DNA of 64,000 nucleotides, taken from Conus ventricosus. Taxonomy: Eukaryota; Mollusca; Gastropoda; Neogastropoda; Conidae. Below, in pieces: positions 1 to 10,866 of the stretch. Each line of letters opens with the position of its first letter. Position 1 is the first letter of the stretch. Below the pieces are notes generated by a model, which had not been told where the DNA came from, searched no databases, and was given only the letters and a program-made list of their open reading frames with translations. The stretch spans positions 60,868,772 through 60,932,771 of the forward strand of contig CM031596.1 in the NCBI GenBank assembly GCA_018398815.1, written 5' to 3'. Both the position numbers and the translations under genes were made by a program.

Positions 1-251
1 TTGGAAAAAAAATAAAATAGTAAGATAAAACATAACCTCTGATGACTAAAATTACTAACAATAAAAATGTCATTTATATGTACACTTTTTAAAAATAAGT
101 GACTGAAACTCAATTTCCAGTCAAATAAGAATTTGTACTCAAGTCATTCTGATAGTTTTGCAAATATCTTTTAATCTAATGAAAACAAATAAAGAAGAAT
201 GGTATCAATACACCAAAACATCATTTCTGTGCGATGTGTTGCGATTCTTAC

Positions 252-333
252 CAATTTCCTTGCGAAAATTCTGAAGATCTTGTTCTTCGAAGTTCGAGTA
301 GACTAGATGTTGTCCATCTTTTGTTTTGAAGGT
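252..333 (-). CDS. Coding-like segment ending at a GT splice donor, unidentified
   Basis: On the minus strand one frame reads an orderly, charged peptide (includes GQHLVYSNFEEQDLQNFRK) that ends at a good GTAAGA donor just below position 252. A stop codon bounds it upstream and no clear acceptor is visible, so it is either the tail of a short exon or chance. It lies downstream, in gene orientation, of the G3BP-like exon, but I see no similarity to G3BP. No function can be given. Confidence 0.2.
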
Positions 334-942
334 TCATGTGCAGACGACATTTTGATCCGCGGGTCACTCGTTTTGAATGGCTGAATTGACTAGGACAGGC
401 AATGAATACATTAACCTTGTACATCAGTCGAAAGGGTACGGTCTATACTTCATTATGAGTACAGGAATCATGTGTCTGTGATCGGTTTTTTTATCCGAAA
501 TTCGTCAAAATTGCCGGAAATGTTACAAAAACTTCGTCCCATATTTTCATTTTTACAGTGTTTGAATTTCCCCTCTGACAGTAAAATTCTACATTAAATC
601 CCCTTTATTTTGGTACCTCATATAGCCATGTGTGTTGTCTGTACTCTTCAATATTTGTTAAGAAAGTGCACTGTGTGGAAGTTGACTTGACCGAAAATGG
701 CCGTGAGCGCCGGACACGCGACGGAAGTAAGCGGATCACACACCTCATTCTCTCTTTAGTATTATTTCGTCACAAAACATTCATACTTCAAATGATACTC
801 ATTCAAAAGAGGAAATATTGAACTTTATTTTGACATATTGTTCAAACCACAACATGCATGAATAAGAGCTTAAGGGTGCATGGAAAACGAGCAAAATCGG
901 TGTGCAGTACCAGTTGATGACAGAGCGCTGCTTCGGCTGCCG

Positions 943-1303
943 CTACCTACTGTAAGATGTCTCCATCTCCCGGGCCTGGTTGACACTGGGATACACTAAT
1001 TTACTATGAAAGTATGTGTAGAGTACAGCCCTGTCGTGCAGTCTCAAAACAGAATGGAAATCCACCACATCATCTTCATCATACTCATCTTCATCGATCA
1101 GCTTTATGAAAGTGTCAAATTCTAAGCACTTCATGCCCTGCTTTCATGGGGACTCTCAGTTTCCTTTCCATGATCTCTGCCTCTGGTGGGTGAGGTTCTA
1201 CCAGGGTCACTGGTATCAGCAAATTCATGGGGACTGTCGCTGGATGGATGTGGCGATACCCTGCAAGGGGGAACTCACTCATGCTGGCTCCATGATAAAG
1301 CAA
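943..1303 (-). CDS. Unidentified coding-like region in two overlapping frames
   Basis: Two minus-strand frames read sensible protein back to back. The upstream part (about 1115-1303) contains LVEPHPPEAEIMERKLRVP. The downstream part (943-1134) contains an acidic stretch LIDEDEYDEDDVVDF and ends in a stop at 943. They overlap by about 20 bases, so a splice junction, a one-base error or a pseudogene frameshift would join them. The upstream part is preceded by a plausible acceptor (pyrimidine-rich, ending TTGCAG). I do not recognise the protein. It could be an exon of the same minus-strand gene as the G3BP-like exon, of a gene nested in it, or an old repeat. Confidence 0.25.
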
Positions 1304-1350
1304 TTATTGTCATCAGTTGAGGGCTTTGTTTGTGATATCCTGCATAGATG

Positions 1351-1510
1351 ATCAGAACAGGCACCACTGAACTGACTCGGCAACCATACAGTGTCTCCTC
1401 TGGTGGGTTGCCTCTTGACAACTAGATATTGTGTGTTCCCTGTGGATTGCCAGTGCTATGGCTGCGCTGGGACAAGCCAGGCTGTGGCTGTAATTCGGGA
1501 CATGGAATGA
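1351..1510. repeat. SINE-like dispersed repeat, copy 1
   Basis: About 160 bases match positions 2981-3145 at a moderate level, by eye roughly 70 percent. Shared stretches include GTGTCTCCTCTG and CCCTGTGGATTGC. The two copies are in direct orientation 1.6 kb apart. Family unknown. Confidence 0.5.
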
Positions 1511-1883
1511 GCAGCATTATGCGTTGGTGCAATGCCATCGAAATGGCGCGATAAATGAGACAGCAAAAAAAAAGAAAAAAAGGAAAACAAATATGATACA
1601 ACGTAGATTTTGTCAACTCTCATATGAACTTGGTGCCTGCATACATAGACATGGTATCATAAGCCAATTAATACTAACCAACCTGTAACAGCATTTTCCA
1701 ATATGTCCCATCCCCCTGTAAAGGATAAATGTATTTTCTACTTCCAAATGAATTATTGGAAAAGAATTTTGAAGCAATTTCAATCATTACAGATTATGAT
1801 AACTATTGATAATTATTCAAATTGCACATGTTTGAGGTGAGCTGGGAATAGCATGAGGATGAAGATGAAAGCGAGTCTCTGTA

Positions 1884-1888
<5 letters not shown>

Positions 1889-1959
<71 letters not shown>

Positions 1960-1997
1960 CATCCATGCGTGCGTGCGTGCGTGTGTGTGTGTGTGAA
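1889..1997. repeat. GT microsatellite
   Basis: A long (GT)n tract with a few GC interruptions. The long cysteine/valine and threonine/histidine reading frames across it are artefacts of the dinucleotide repeat. Confidence 0.95.
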
Positions 1998-2241
1998 ATA
2001 TTGATCACTGCCCACATATGCACAGCAAAACATTCAAATTTAGTGTCCAACAATTTTTTTTTAACGAACATTGCAATATGGGTCCCGACCTGTGTGTGTG
2101 TGTGGTGGGGCAGTCGGGGTTGGGGTTAGTCGAGGTCAGGTCAGTCGGGGGCTGGGGTCAGGGTCGGGTGTGTGTGTGTGTGGACTGTGCGTGACCCCGA
2201 AAAAGAAATTGGGGGGGCCATGGACTATGTGTATGAGTGAG

Positions 2242-2243
2242 TG

Positions 2244-2294
<51 letters not shown>

Positions 2295-2300
2295 TGTGTT

Positions 2301-2333
<33 letters not shown>

Positions 2334-2370
2334 GCGTGCGTGTGTGTATGTGTGCGCGCACGTGTATGTT
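2242..2370. repeat. GT microsatellite, second tract
   Basis: A pure (GT)n run of about 50 bases passes into a mixed GT/GC tract. Shorter GT runs lie at 2088-2105 and 2168-2181, so 1.9-2.4 kb is a microsatellite cluster. Confidence 0.95.
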
Positions 2371-2492
2371 CATTTCATTTACAGAAAGTCATTACCATAT
2401 CTAAATCACCACCAAAAAGAAAATGGTGAAATCCCATACCATACCATACTTTTCATCTAATTAAGTTGGATTAGATAAATGGATTGCCTCAC

Positions 2493-2668
2493 CTGAACAG
2501 ATACTCAGGGCATTCATTCAGAACTCTGTAGTACTGTCTTATGAATTCCTGTCCAACTTGAACTGGATCAGCATAATTATATGGCTTTTCTTCATTTGTC
2601 TTCACCATCTTTGGCTCGCAAGGCTGTTCTTGATCAGTTTTCACCATCTTTCTATTTCTTCAGGGTAT
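2493..2668 (-). CDS. G3BP/rasputin-like protein, first coding exon (NTF2-like domain start)
   Basis: The exon runs from an acceptor (TTTCAG, just above 2668) to a donor (GTGAGG, 2487-2492). The ATG at 2647 gives 51 codons plus two bases, so the next exon starts in phase 2. The first 30 residues are low in similarity. Residues 31-51 (VGQEFIRQYYRVLNECPEYL) match the opening helix of the NTF2-like domain of animal G3BP (Ras-GAP SH3-binding protein, Drosophila rasputin), an RNA-binding stress-granule scaffold. The next exon, expected to continue the domain with a Phe-Tyr-Gly motif, was not found in the 2.5 kb downstream and may lie outside the window. NTF2 itself is a poorer match. The exon call is firm; the gene identity is likely. 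Confidence 0.75.
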
Positions 2669-2949
2669 CTGAAACATATTATACACTCAAAATGCTTAAA
2701 AATCCCATGCAAACACACACATCGTATGAATACACATGCAAGCGCACAAACTCAAGATTTCATATCCCAGGACCTCTACTGAGATGTAAAAAAATGCACA
2801 CATACACACCCACACCCACACACATACACATGCGAGCTCAATGATGTACATGATAATTCAAGTTCTCTGGTAACACTGCTAACAGAATATTCCACTTCCA
2901 CTTATCCACACTAGCTCTGCGACTGAGCTATAATGGCCGTCAATAGAAG

Positions 2950-3145
2950 GCTCAGTCGGTGGTAACCTACATTGCATTAGATCAGAAGAGGCACCAGTGA
3001 ACACCGTCAAAGTGACTTGGCAGAAGTGCAGTGTCTCCTCTGATAGGTTATTTTATGACACTGACTCTTAACCCTGACTGCTCCCTGTGGATTGCTAGTG
3101 GTAGGGCTTCAGAGGGGCAAGCCAGGGTGTGGGCGTCGACAGGGA
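2950..3145. repeat. SINE-like dispersed repeat, copy 2
   Basis: This is the second copy of the repeat at 1351-1510. Just before the shared part it carries GGCTCAGTCGGTGG (2950-2963), which resembles a tRNA-type A box. That would fit a tRNA-derived SINE, but no B box is clear. Confidence 0.45.
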
Positions 3146-4395
3146 GCCAGAGCAAGCGACACAGAGGTAATACCACTTAAGTAACACAGAAAAATAAGAC
3201 AGGTTAAAAAAGATCAATTTGTAGAAAATAAACACAGCACAACTGAACCTCTTATAAACAACTGCACCAATCTTTTTTTCTTTACAGAAAAACCATCATC
3301 TGGTATTAACACACAGAGTGACAAACGTACATCACCAGAGATGTAATACAATGAATTACCTGTCCGGTGATAAAACTCACTAACGGAACGCAAGTTATTA
3401 ATGAATTTACTTTTAGGTAATCCAAGACTTTAACAAAAACAAACAAACAAAAAAGCCTTCAAATTATATGCATGGTATAAGCTTCCTCTTGGCAGTGCCA
3501 AAGGTCCATGACATCTATGAACTAAGTGCATCTAAACAACTCGCGGCTCCTGAAAAATTGTTGTTTACTAGACAGTTTTCCCATTGTCAAGTAAATTTGC
3601 AACATACACATCAGTGTTACATTTCAATGTGTCAAAGGAAAATGCTGATGCACATCTAAGACTGTAGGTGTAACAGTTATGTTTTCTTTCTTTTTTTTTA
3701 ACCTACGACTGCAAGTGTAACACTAAAAGATACAATGTCCCTTTTTTTGAAAAAAAAAGTTTTACCTCACGTACCTAGAACTGTTAGGAAAGGTATTTTG
3801 ATATCCAGAAATACATTATCATTCATGTAATCCACTACCTAAGTTCTGCATAAACGACCTTTTAATATTATGAATTCAAAATTCAACTCAGTATACGATC
3901 ATCACCAATTCTTGTAAAATCCCTCAGTCTCTCAATATGAAATAATTATTCTAAACCACAATCATATTCGCAGCAAACTGGAGCACTTTCCAAATTGTCT
4001 GACTTGATCTCTCATTCTGACATTCACACCGAATGACCGATGTTGCTTTTCTCACATGTCATCATCAATCTCATTCAGAACACACCAGTTGGGCTGCACA
4101 ATACCCTTCTGTCAAGGCCTTTCTCCAATCAACATCATTTCCACTTATAAGTTAATCCTTTCTCCAGTTTGCAGAGTTTGGAAACAAAAATCTCTTGTTT
4201 CATCACTGGATCTAGCAATATAAATAGCAAAGCTGTCTGGTGAATATACATACAGTCAATGCTTCTCGTGAGAGTAAAAATACAAAACTTATCGGCTGGA
4301 ATGGATGTTGTCCAGTCCCATGTTTCACTCCCTGCATTGACAGTGTGCAATCAGATGAAGACAGTACATCTTAACTGCTTGAATGCGATCAAATA
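3146..4395. other. No gene recognised
   Basis: AT-rich DNA, probably intron or upstream region of the G3BP-like gene. A 63-codon plus-strand frame at 3468-3659 has no recognisable features and is probably chance. Confidence 0.5.
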
Positions 4396-5097
4396 CAGGG
4401 TTCCCACTTCCTCACAGGAAAAAAATTCAAGGGTTTTTCAAGGGTTTCTAAAGGGGATATTTTAATTTTTAAGGGGCAAATTTAGATGTACAATTGAAAA
4501 AAAGAAAGAGTGAATAATCACCTTACACATGTAATCCAACCATGACGATAAGGTGATTACACTTCTGTAGTCTTTTCCAAGCTCAATATCATATACCCCA
4601 AAAAGAAATGAAGTCTTATACAGAAATTGAGAAATCAGAAAAGAAAACTTTCAATCTTCTTTCCGGCCCAGTATCTGACATGGATGTCCAGCTGCTTCTG
4701 TTTCAAGTCCTTATTCAATGATTCATCAAAGAGCATGACAATTCATTAATTCTCTACCGGCAGCTGCAGCGAGGCCCCCTCCCTGGCACATTTCAGGAGG
4801 GAGCTCAGCAAACTTTACTTTTAAAATACAACCACTGTATGTGTTGTCATGTGGAAGTGTGTGTGAATGGCTGGCGGGCCTGGACTAGCCTAATGCTTGT
4901 TCGGGGGGGCTGGATAGGGAGCGGGGTAACCCCTCTTGAAAAGGTGAACGTGGGTAGCCTTCCTGCAGCTCCACACTTAACTGGTTTTTTTGTTTCAAAA
5001 TGGAGTGACTGATGGCGGAGAACAAAGCAAATTTTGAAAGAGAGGGTATTAGTTACCGCCAATGACATTGACAAACAAAGCACAGGACAAGACACGA

Positions 5098-5126
5098 TGC
5101 ATTTCGACCTCTTGGTCTTCTTCAGG
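5098..5126 (-). repeat. Short stem-loop motif of a dispersed repeat
   Basis: The minus strand reads CCTGAAGAAGACC, AAGA, then GGTCGAAAT: a GACC/GGTC stem with a four-base loop, flanked by CTGAAGA and GAAA. I take it for part of an interspersed repeat inserted in the transposon. Its likeness to a hammerhead ribozyme core is discussed in the findings. Confidence 0.3.
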
Positions 5127-5270
5127 CAAAAAACAACAACAACAAAACAGATCACATTTAACATTTAGGACAGTACAAACAAAGAACGAAGAGTGACTTA
5201 TCTGTCCATGTGGTAGGAAGAATGGCCGCCAGACGGAAACGACAGAGGGGATTATGGGAGAGAAAAAGGA

Positions 5271-5453
5271 GGGGGGGGGGGGGGGGGGGGGGCGCGTGGG
5301 GGGGGAGTGAAACGATGGGGTTGTGTAGCTGGTTTAGTGGGGTGGGGTGATATATTTGTGACGGTTGTGGTTAAGGTGGATTGATAATAATGCTAAGTGG
5401 GGGGGGGGGGGGGGGGTTATATATATATATAAAAAAAAAAATTATATATAGAA
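5271..5453. repeat. Poly-G runs and AT dinucleotide tract
   Basis: Two poly-G runs (about 22 and 20 bases) enclose a G-rich spacer, followed by a TA/poly-A tract. The tract is low-complexity DNA inside the transposon and its length is unreliable. Confidence 0.9.
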
Positions 5454-5714
5454 GGGTAGTAATGATAATAATGATAGTGGTAGTAATTACAGTATAAAAG
5501 GATGAATAAAATGAAAGTAACTGTAATAAAAAAAAATCAAGTGAATAAAATATATAAATGATTTTTTTTTTCGTTTTGTTGTGTGTGTGTGTGTAGGCTA
5601 GCTGGTAAGTTAGTGGGGAGGGGTGTTGTGGTATGAATGCTGTCTTTTAAATAAGAAAGTAGGGGGGTTTTTTTGTTTTTTTTTTTTTTTAACAAATGCG
5701 CAAACACGAGTCAC

Positions 5715-6293
5715 TTAAAGTCTATGGAGACAACGTGACGATTGATTTGAAGATTCAGTCTGTGATTTCACTCTTTTTTTCAGTTCTGACAGAAAAAAGG
5801 AGCAATGCCATAAGTTGCAAGTATCTACTTTTGGTTTCCCCACACTGATTGTTCGTCGCAATCGAGGAATATGGAAACATTGCTGCAAACAGTTTTGCGT
5901 TGCTTCAGCAGATCGGAAACTGTGATGATTGTTGATGGCATGAATCGTCCACAACACTTCAGCTTTCAACACATCTGTCCACTTGCTGTTATTGTGGATT
6001 GGCCGACGATTCTTATTGACGAAAGGGTCTGACCCGATGTTGATGAATTTGATGATTGCTGAACGAAGTCCATAAGACTAATGACCAGCCTACTCGCTTT
6101 TTCCAATTCTACGTATTTTTTCCTCTTTCCGTGACTTGCAACCGCCGATTCGCCCATTGCCCGAACATCAACGGTTCTTTTTGCACACTTGACAGAAAAA
6201 GGCATGTTTGTCGTCTCTGCATTCAGTGATCCAGCTTCGATATTCTTCCTTCTGTGGGCACAACGGATCAAATGCGCAATTTCCCTTAGGCAT
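5715..6293 (-). pseudogene. Transposase N-terminal fragment, zinc-finger type, frameshifted
   Basis: The ATG at 6293 opens a frame with a CxxC pair (FFCQVCKKN) about 35 residues in. After a frameshift near 6190, at a run of five A, it continues through RAMGESAVASHGKRKKY, a typical His-containing end of a BED-like finger. A second frameshift near 5968 leads into a segment containing AEVLWTIHAINNHHSFRSA. This finger followed by a W/H/F-rich block is the usual start of an invertebrate and fish transposase family that I know from hAT-like elements. The catalytic region is missing. It lies inside the 4396-6646 element and is surely inactive. Confidence 0.6.
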
Positions 6294-6651
6294 GATGACA
6301 GACGCAACAGTATTGGACTTCGCCGAAGATGAGGGAGCATGGCACTCTTTGTCGGAAATCGAACTGCGCATGCACAAACAATAAACCGACTATTGAATTG
6401 CTTCCCTTTGCTTGAAAAGCAGACGACGCAAAAAACGATTCAAGAGGCGAAAATCGATGTTCTTAGTCTCGTTTGTTCTCCGATTCGTCTTCAAATGTTA
6501 CAGTCAGTTTTAGTCCGAAAACGATTTTTAAGGGGATTTCAAGGATGGTAGGGATATCTGCAGTTTTCAAGGGTGTTCAAGGGCCTTTTTGACCCAGTTG
6601 AAATTTAAAGGGTCTTCAAGGGTCTTCAAGGGGCGTATGAACCCTGAAATA

Positions 6652-7399
6652 TGTTTGATCAAAGCAGATTTAAGAATTCAATTCAAATTATGTGTAAAAA
6701 AAAATTCAAACCAGCTGACCATAGGGTAAATGGCTGTCAGGGCTGTAAATTCATCAAAATGAAGCAACAACAAAATAAAATCCAAAAACTTTTTTAAAAT
6801 GTCTTCCATAAAATTTATATCAGGTGAAAAAAAAAATCTTTCAGGGACTCAAAAATCGCATCTGGTGAAACATCTATGAACAGGGTTTTACTGAATTTGC
6901 TATAAAAGTATTTCACTCTCAGTTAACATTTCACTGTCTAAAATCGTTCGAGTCTCAACATGATGTGAAAACATGTATGATTAGTGAGTAGTACATCGCA
7001 TGGAATGCACTATACTGTATACAGCTTCATCACCTTCTAGCTTTTAAAGATGCAGGTGGGTGTAAAATAGAAGCCTGTGTATAATCAGCACAAAACTATT
7101 TCTTCTTTACAGCCACCAGTGACAGACAGAAAAAACTCTTGATTTGATACGGTTTGTTATCTGTGCACGTGTTCCACTCTTCTTGCCCAAGGTTTTTGAC
7201 ATGTCTTAATTTGGACTTTCAGATCAGTCCAAGGGACAATCTTCACAAATCATGTTGATCCATCACTTCACTGCCTAAAAATAGTAAAATGCTGACATGA
7301 CAGAACCCAAGCAAAAAGATGAACTATGTTGTGACTATAGTATCAGATTCCAGACAGGTTTGCATTTATCAAAAATTCAGGAGTTGAGGGTGCTGGAGG
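6652..7399. other. No gene recognised
   Basis: AT-rich DNA with no supported exon, RNA gene or repeat that I can name. Confidence 0.5.
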
Positions 7400-7615
7400 G
7401 TATAGCCAGCAGTGCCCTCCCAGGCAGAATGAGGGTTTGAGAGAGCGAAAAAGTCTTTAGCTTTGGTTACAATTCTGAATGCCAGGACCAACGCTGTGAG
7501 CTCAGCAGTGTAGATGGAGCTCCGAGAGGGAATGTGTTTAGAACATTTTCAGAGGAAGCAGCCGAGTAGTAAGCAACAGAAACAACTCCCTCCTCTGATT
7601 TGGATGTATCCGTTT
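7400..7615 (-). pseudogene. LINE RNase H domain remnant
   Basis: The minus strand reads first TDTSKSEEGVVSVAYYS and then, in a shifted frame, SIYTAELTALVLAFRIV. These are the first acidic block and the TAEL block of the RNase H domain of jockey/I-type non-LTR retrotransposons. One of the usual Asp-Gly-Ser residues is altered and the frame is broken, so it is a dead fragment. No reverse transcriptase is attached. Confidence 0.6.
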
Positions 7616-8635
7616 GTATTTTCTGAAAGGATCAAAATTCAAAGTTTAGTTACAGACAAAAAGCAAAAGTTAGACAACACAGCCATGGTCCAACATAGGG
7701 TAGTTCAGAATGCTGTGAGATTGAAAAAACTTTCTGATAATCACCCCTACTTGTGCGTGTCAGGACTAAGAAATATTCTTTACTGACAGGAAGTTTTTAA
7801 ATGTTTGTGGTGATTTTTAAAAGGTCACTTCTTGATACAAAAACAATTTACAGAGAGTCATTTTCACAATGGTGGATTTATCTTGATGAATTTTGGAGCA
7901 AGCAAAATAATATAAAATGCCGTGAAAGTGGATACGTTGTGTTTTGGTAACTAGAAATGGGAAGCCATTTTCCTCTGCCCGAGACGCACTGGATCCTATC
8001 CATGCAAAGTTGGAATTAATGTTCATCAGCATGGGTGGCTCTAACTGTGTATAATGCAAAGTCATCGACACAGGAGTTGAAACCCTGGTTTACAGAGTCA
8101 GCTATACCATACTTTTTTACTGGTTAAGAAAGCAAGGGAAAGGAAGCACCCCTGGGTTATTATACCCAACTACTGGTGCCAACAGGAACTTGAAACTGCC
8201 AATCTGCCAAAAAGTTCAGTCCATGAGAAAACAAAATTTCCAGATAAAAACAGATAGTTACATGTTGTTTGTTGATAAAAGCACTGCTGATTGGTGATTT
8301 CAAGATGAAAAAAATTGTCAACTGTTGAATGGTTCTTTTGGAAACCGCACTGTTCTGTGACCAAAAGGACATCAGTTTCCAGGTTCCAGATCAGCCATGA
8401 GTTGATAATTTTTTTCATTACTTCACAAAGGAAATTGATCAGAGCTCTTGAGCAATAATTGGTGGCATTGATCAAGTCTTCTCGATTTTAAAACTGCAGT
8501 CATCAGAGCTCTCTGATAATTCAGATCTAGTTGCAAAGTGAGGCAACTGCAGGCAGAAATCTAAACAAATTTGAAAAATTATTGATAAAGCTCCACCCAA
8601 AAATGTAGACAAATGAATCTTGTTGCTCTACTAAG
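7616..8635. other. No gene recognised
   Basis: Short open frames at 7817-8071 and 8160-8475 (minus) show no motifs and overlap each other in different frames. I see no supported feature here. Confidence 0.5.
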
Positions 8636-8845
8636 TTGGCAAAACCCATCCTGTAGACCGAATAAGCCTGCACACTTTCCAAAGAACATGGATGGAGACA
8701 CGTTCTGGAAGATGCTTCAAAAGTTTATAGCAGATGTCTTCAAATGCAGCTGGCAAAAAGCATCCTGTAGGCGAGAAAAAACTGCACACTTTTCAAAGAA
8801 CTTGGTACATGTTCTGGGATATGTCTCAGAAGTTTATAGCAGAAA
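8636..8845 (+). repeat. Tandem duplication of a roughly 100-base unit
   Basis: Unit 1 (8636-8734) and unit 2 (8748-8845) share TGGCAAAA, CATCCTGTAG, GCACACTTT, CAAAGAAC, TTCTGG and AGTTTATAGCAGA in the same order. The two are clearly diverged. Confidence 0.7.
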
Positions 8846-9710
8846 TCAAACAGGGACTGTATCACTATAAGTTGGAAGATCTGATTTCATCATGTGAAAA
8901 GGGCAGACTACAGCCTTCAGAATTGTCTTTAAAAAGTTGCAAGGAAACTAAGTTTGAGTTCTTTTCCTTGAAAAAACAACAACAAGATGCCCAAATTCAT
9001 TACTGGAAGAAGAGTCCTTTTTCTCCAAGCACCAGAAAGTTGCCTCTAGCAGGTGGTGTAAAGATACCCAAGTGGCAATAACTCCAGTAACCTTGTGGGC
9101 TCTCCAGCAGAAGTGTGAAGTGTTGACATGAACCTGGGATCACATTCAGTGAACAGTGTTGGTAAGCCACCAGGTGACAGTTACAGCCAAAATGTCTTTC
9201 TTATTGTTGGGTTAAGAGATATGAAATGCTGAGAAGTGCGCCTGGGTCCAACTTCTCCCAATAGTTGCAATGGCACTTGGATGGGCAAAGATTCATATCC
9301 TACCTCACTCCACTCCCTTCTCCTTCTTCCAAACCAAAGATATCAGAGAGAGCCCTGACCCAGAAGGAAAAGTGAGAGTCAACCTCCTGGTCCTGGGCAA
9401 TGGAGTCTGGCTAGAGATACAGTGACAGATCCATCAGTAGACAGCGATATCTCCGGGATCATTGCACCAGACAAGGAGAAAGGTCGCCAATATAATGTAG
9501 TGACCGTTTTAGTTATTATTGCATGTTGTTCATCCTGATCAATCACACTGATAAATGTGATAAACACTGCGCTGAACAGTTTGATGTTTTTATTGGAGCC
9601 GTTGATGATCCATCTCCTAGAAACCTTCAAGGGGGGTTACTCTCCCCATAATAAGAATGATGTAAGCAAATCATTACTTCCCTTAGATTGCAGACTAAGC
9701 AATACATTTT
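8846..9710. other. No gene recognised
   Basis: An 83-codon minus-strand frame at 9379-9630 is the longest here. It has no motif I know and is not supported as a gene. Confidence 0.45.
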
Positions 9711-10866
9711 AACCTTTTGGGGGCAGTCATTGATATTCCTGTATAAGAAAGCTAAGATGTTATTTGCTTTCTTACATACTAAATTGTAATGTTCTTTCTT
9801 TCCATTTGAGACAACTATCTATAATCACGCCTAAATATTTTGCAGCATTAGTTTCTTTAAGAATAGTATTATGGATAGAATAATCTGATCTAATTGGTGA
9901 GCGTTTGTTACATATACGCAACACTTGGCACTTTTGGGGATGAAATTCCATTTTCCAAGTTCATTCCCACTCTTGTAAAGCGTTTAAATCTTCTTGTAGA
10001 ATGCGTGTATCATTCTTGCTTCTGATTGTTCTATATACTAAGCTGTCATCTGCAAAAAGCCTTATAGTAGTTCCAGGAGAGAGATTTCTACTTATGTCAT
10101 TTATATAAATTAAGAAAAACAATGGCCCCAGAACAGTTCCCTGTGGTACACCTGACAAGACTGGTTTACAATGGGATGACGACCCTTCCACAACAATTTT
10201 CTGCGTTCTCCCAACGAGGAATGATCTAGCCCATTTTAGCACAGAACCGCCAATGCCGATGTGTTCTAATTTAAGCAGCAGGCCCTCATGGTCAACCTTA
10301 TCAAAGGCTTTAGAAAAGTCTAATAAAATTGCATCTACTTGCTGTCTGTTGTTAAGACAGTTATTAAAATCATTGAGAGTTGTTATAAGTTGAGTCTCAC
10401 AACTCCTTCGCTGTCTAAAACCATGCTGGGCGTTATTTAAGAAGTCATATTTGTCAAGATGGTCCATTATGCTACTATATATTATGTGTTCAAGTAGTTT
10501 AGCTGATATGGATGTAAGAGATACAGGTCTATAGTTCTCTGCTTTTGTTTTGTCACCCTTTTTGAATAAGGGAACAATGCTCGCATCTCGCCACTCATCA
10601 GGTATTACACCCTGGTCCAGTGAAGCTTGGTAAAGTAGTTGGTATACCTCACTCAATTCATTGGCACATAATTTTAAGAGCTTGCCAGGAACGCCATCGG
10701 GACCAGTAGCTTTGTTTTCATTGATGTTGGTCAGTAACTTAAATACTCCTGCTTTGTTTACTTTGATGTTTTGCATTCCAGGGAGTTTATCATCATCCTT
10801 TAGTCTAACGTTAATTAAAGGTTTGGGATTTGAGAAAACTGAACAAAACTGCTTGTTTAGTAAATC
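9711..10866 (-). mobile_element. Internal fragment of a CR1/jockey-like LINE
   Basis: Nearly identical to 15588-16723 on the same strand. It holds most of the reverse transcriptase, but both the 5' part (endonuclease) and the 3' end (C-terminal domain, 3' UTR and GAA tail, which copy B has) are missing. Similarity stops abruptly at both edges. Confidence 0.85.
9961..10776 (-). pseudogene. Reverse transcriptase of a CR1/jockey-like LINE
   Basis: A 271-residue open frame with the standard RT blocks: GPDGVPGKLLK (about 25-35), NYRPVSLTSI (81-90), DFSKAFDKVDHEGL (153-166), SGVPQGTVLGP (208-218) and the catalytic FADD (241-244). It would copy LINE RNA at the target site. It ends at a TGA where copy B has AGA (Arg), so one base change cut the protein; the same frame continues past the stop through TWKMEFHPQKC. 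The upstream end is also lost, so it is not a functional gene. Confidence 0.85.

Larger units (their letters stand above)
4396..6646. mobile_element. Decayed cut-and-paste DNA transposon with CAGGGTTC ends
   Basis: The left end reads CAGGGTTCCCAC and the right end is its inverse start, ending GAACCCTG. Both ends are followed inward by short repeats of the type TTCAAGGG. The five bases AAATA lie directly outside both ends (4391-4395 and 6647-6651) and look like a target-site duplication. Inside on the minus strand is a broken transposase start (5715-6293). The rest, 4.5-5.7 kb, holds poly-G, AT repeats and unrelated sequence, so most of the transposase has been lost or replaced. The superfamily is uncertain: the ends and zinc-finger transposase are hAT-like, but hAT normally duplicates 8 bases. 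Confidence 0.65.

Noticed and set aside
1803..2373. Cysteine/valine-rich and histidine/threonine-rich open frames
   Set aside because: They are translations of GT/CA dinucleotide repeats in all frames, with no coding signal. The same applies at 20472-20911 and 36629-36835.
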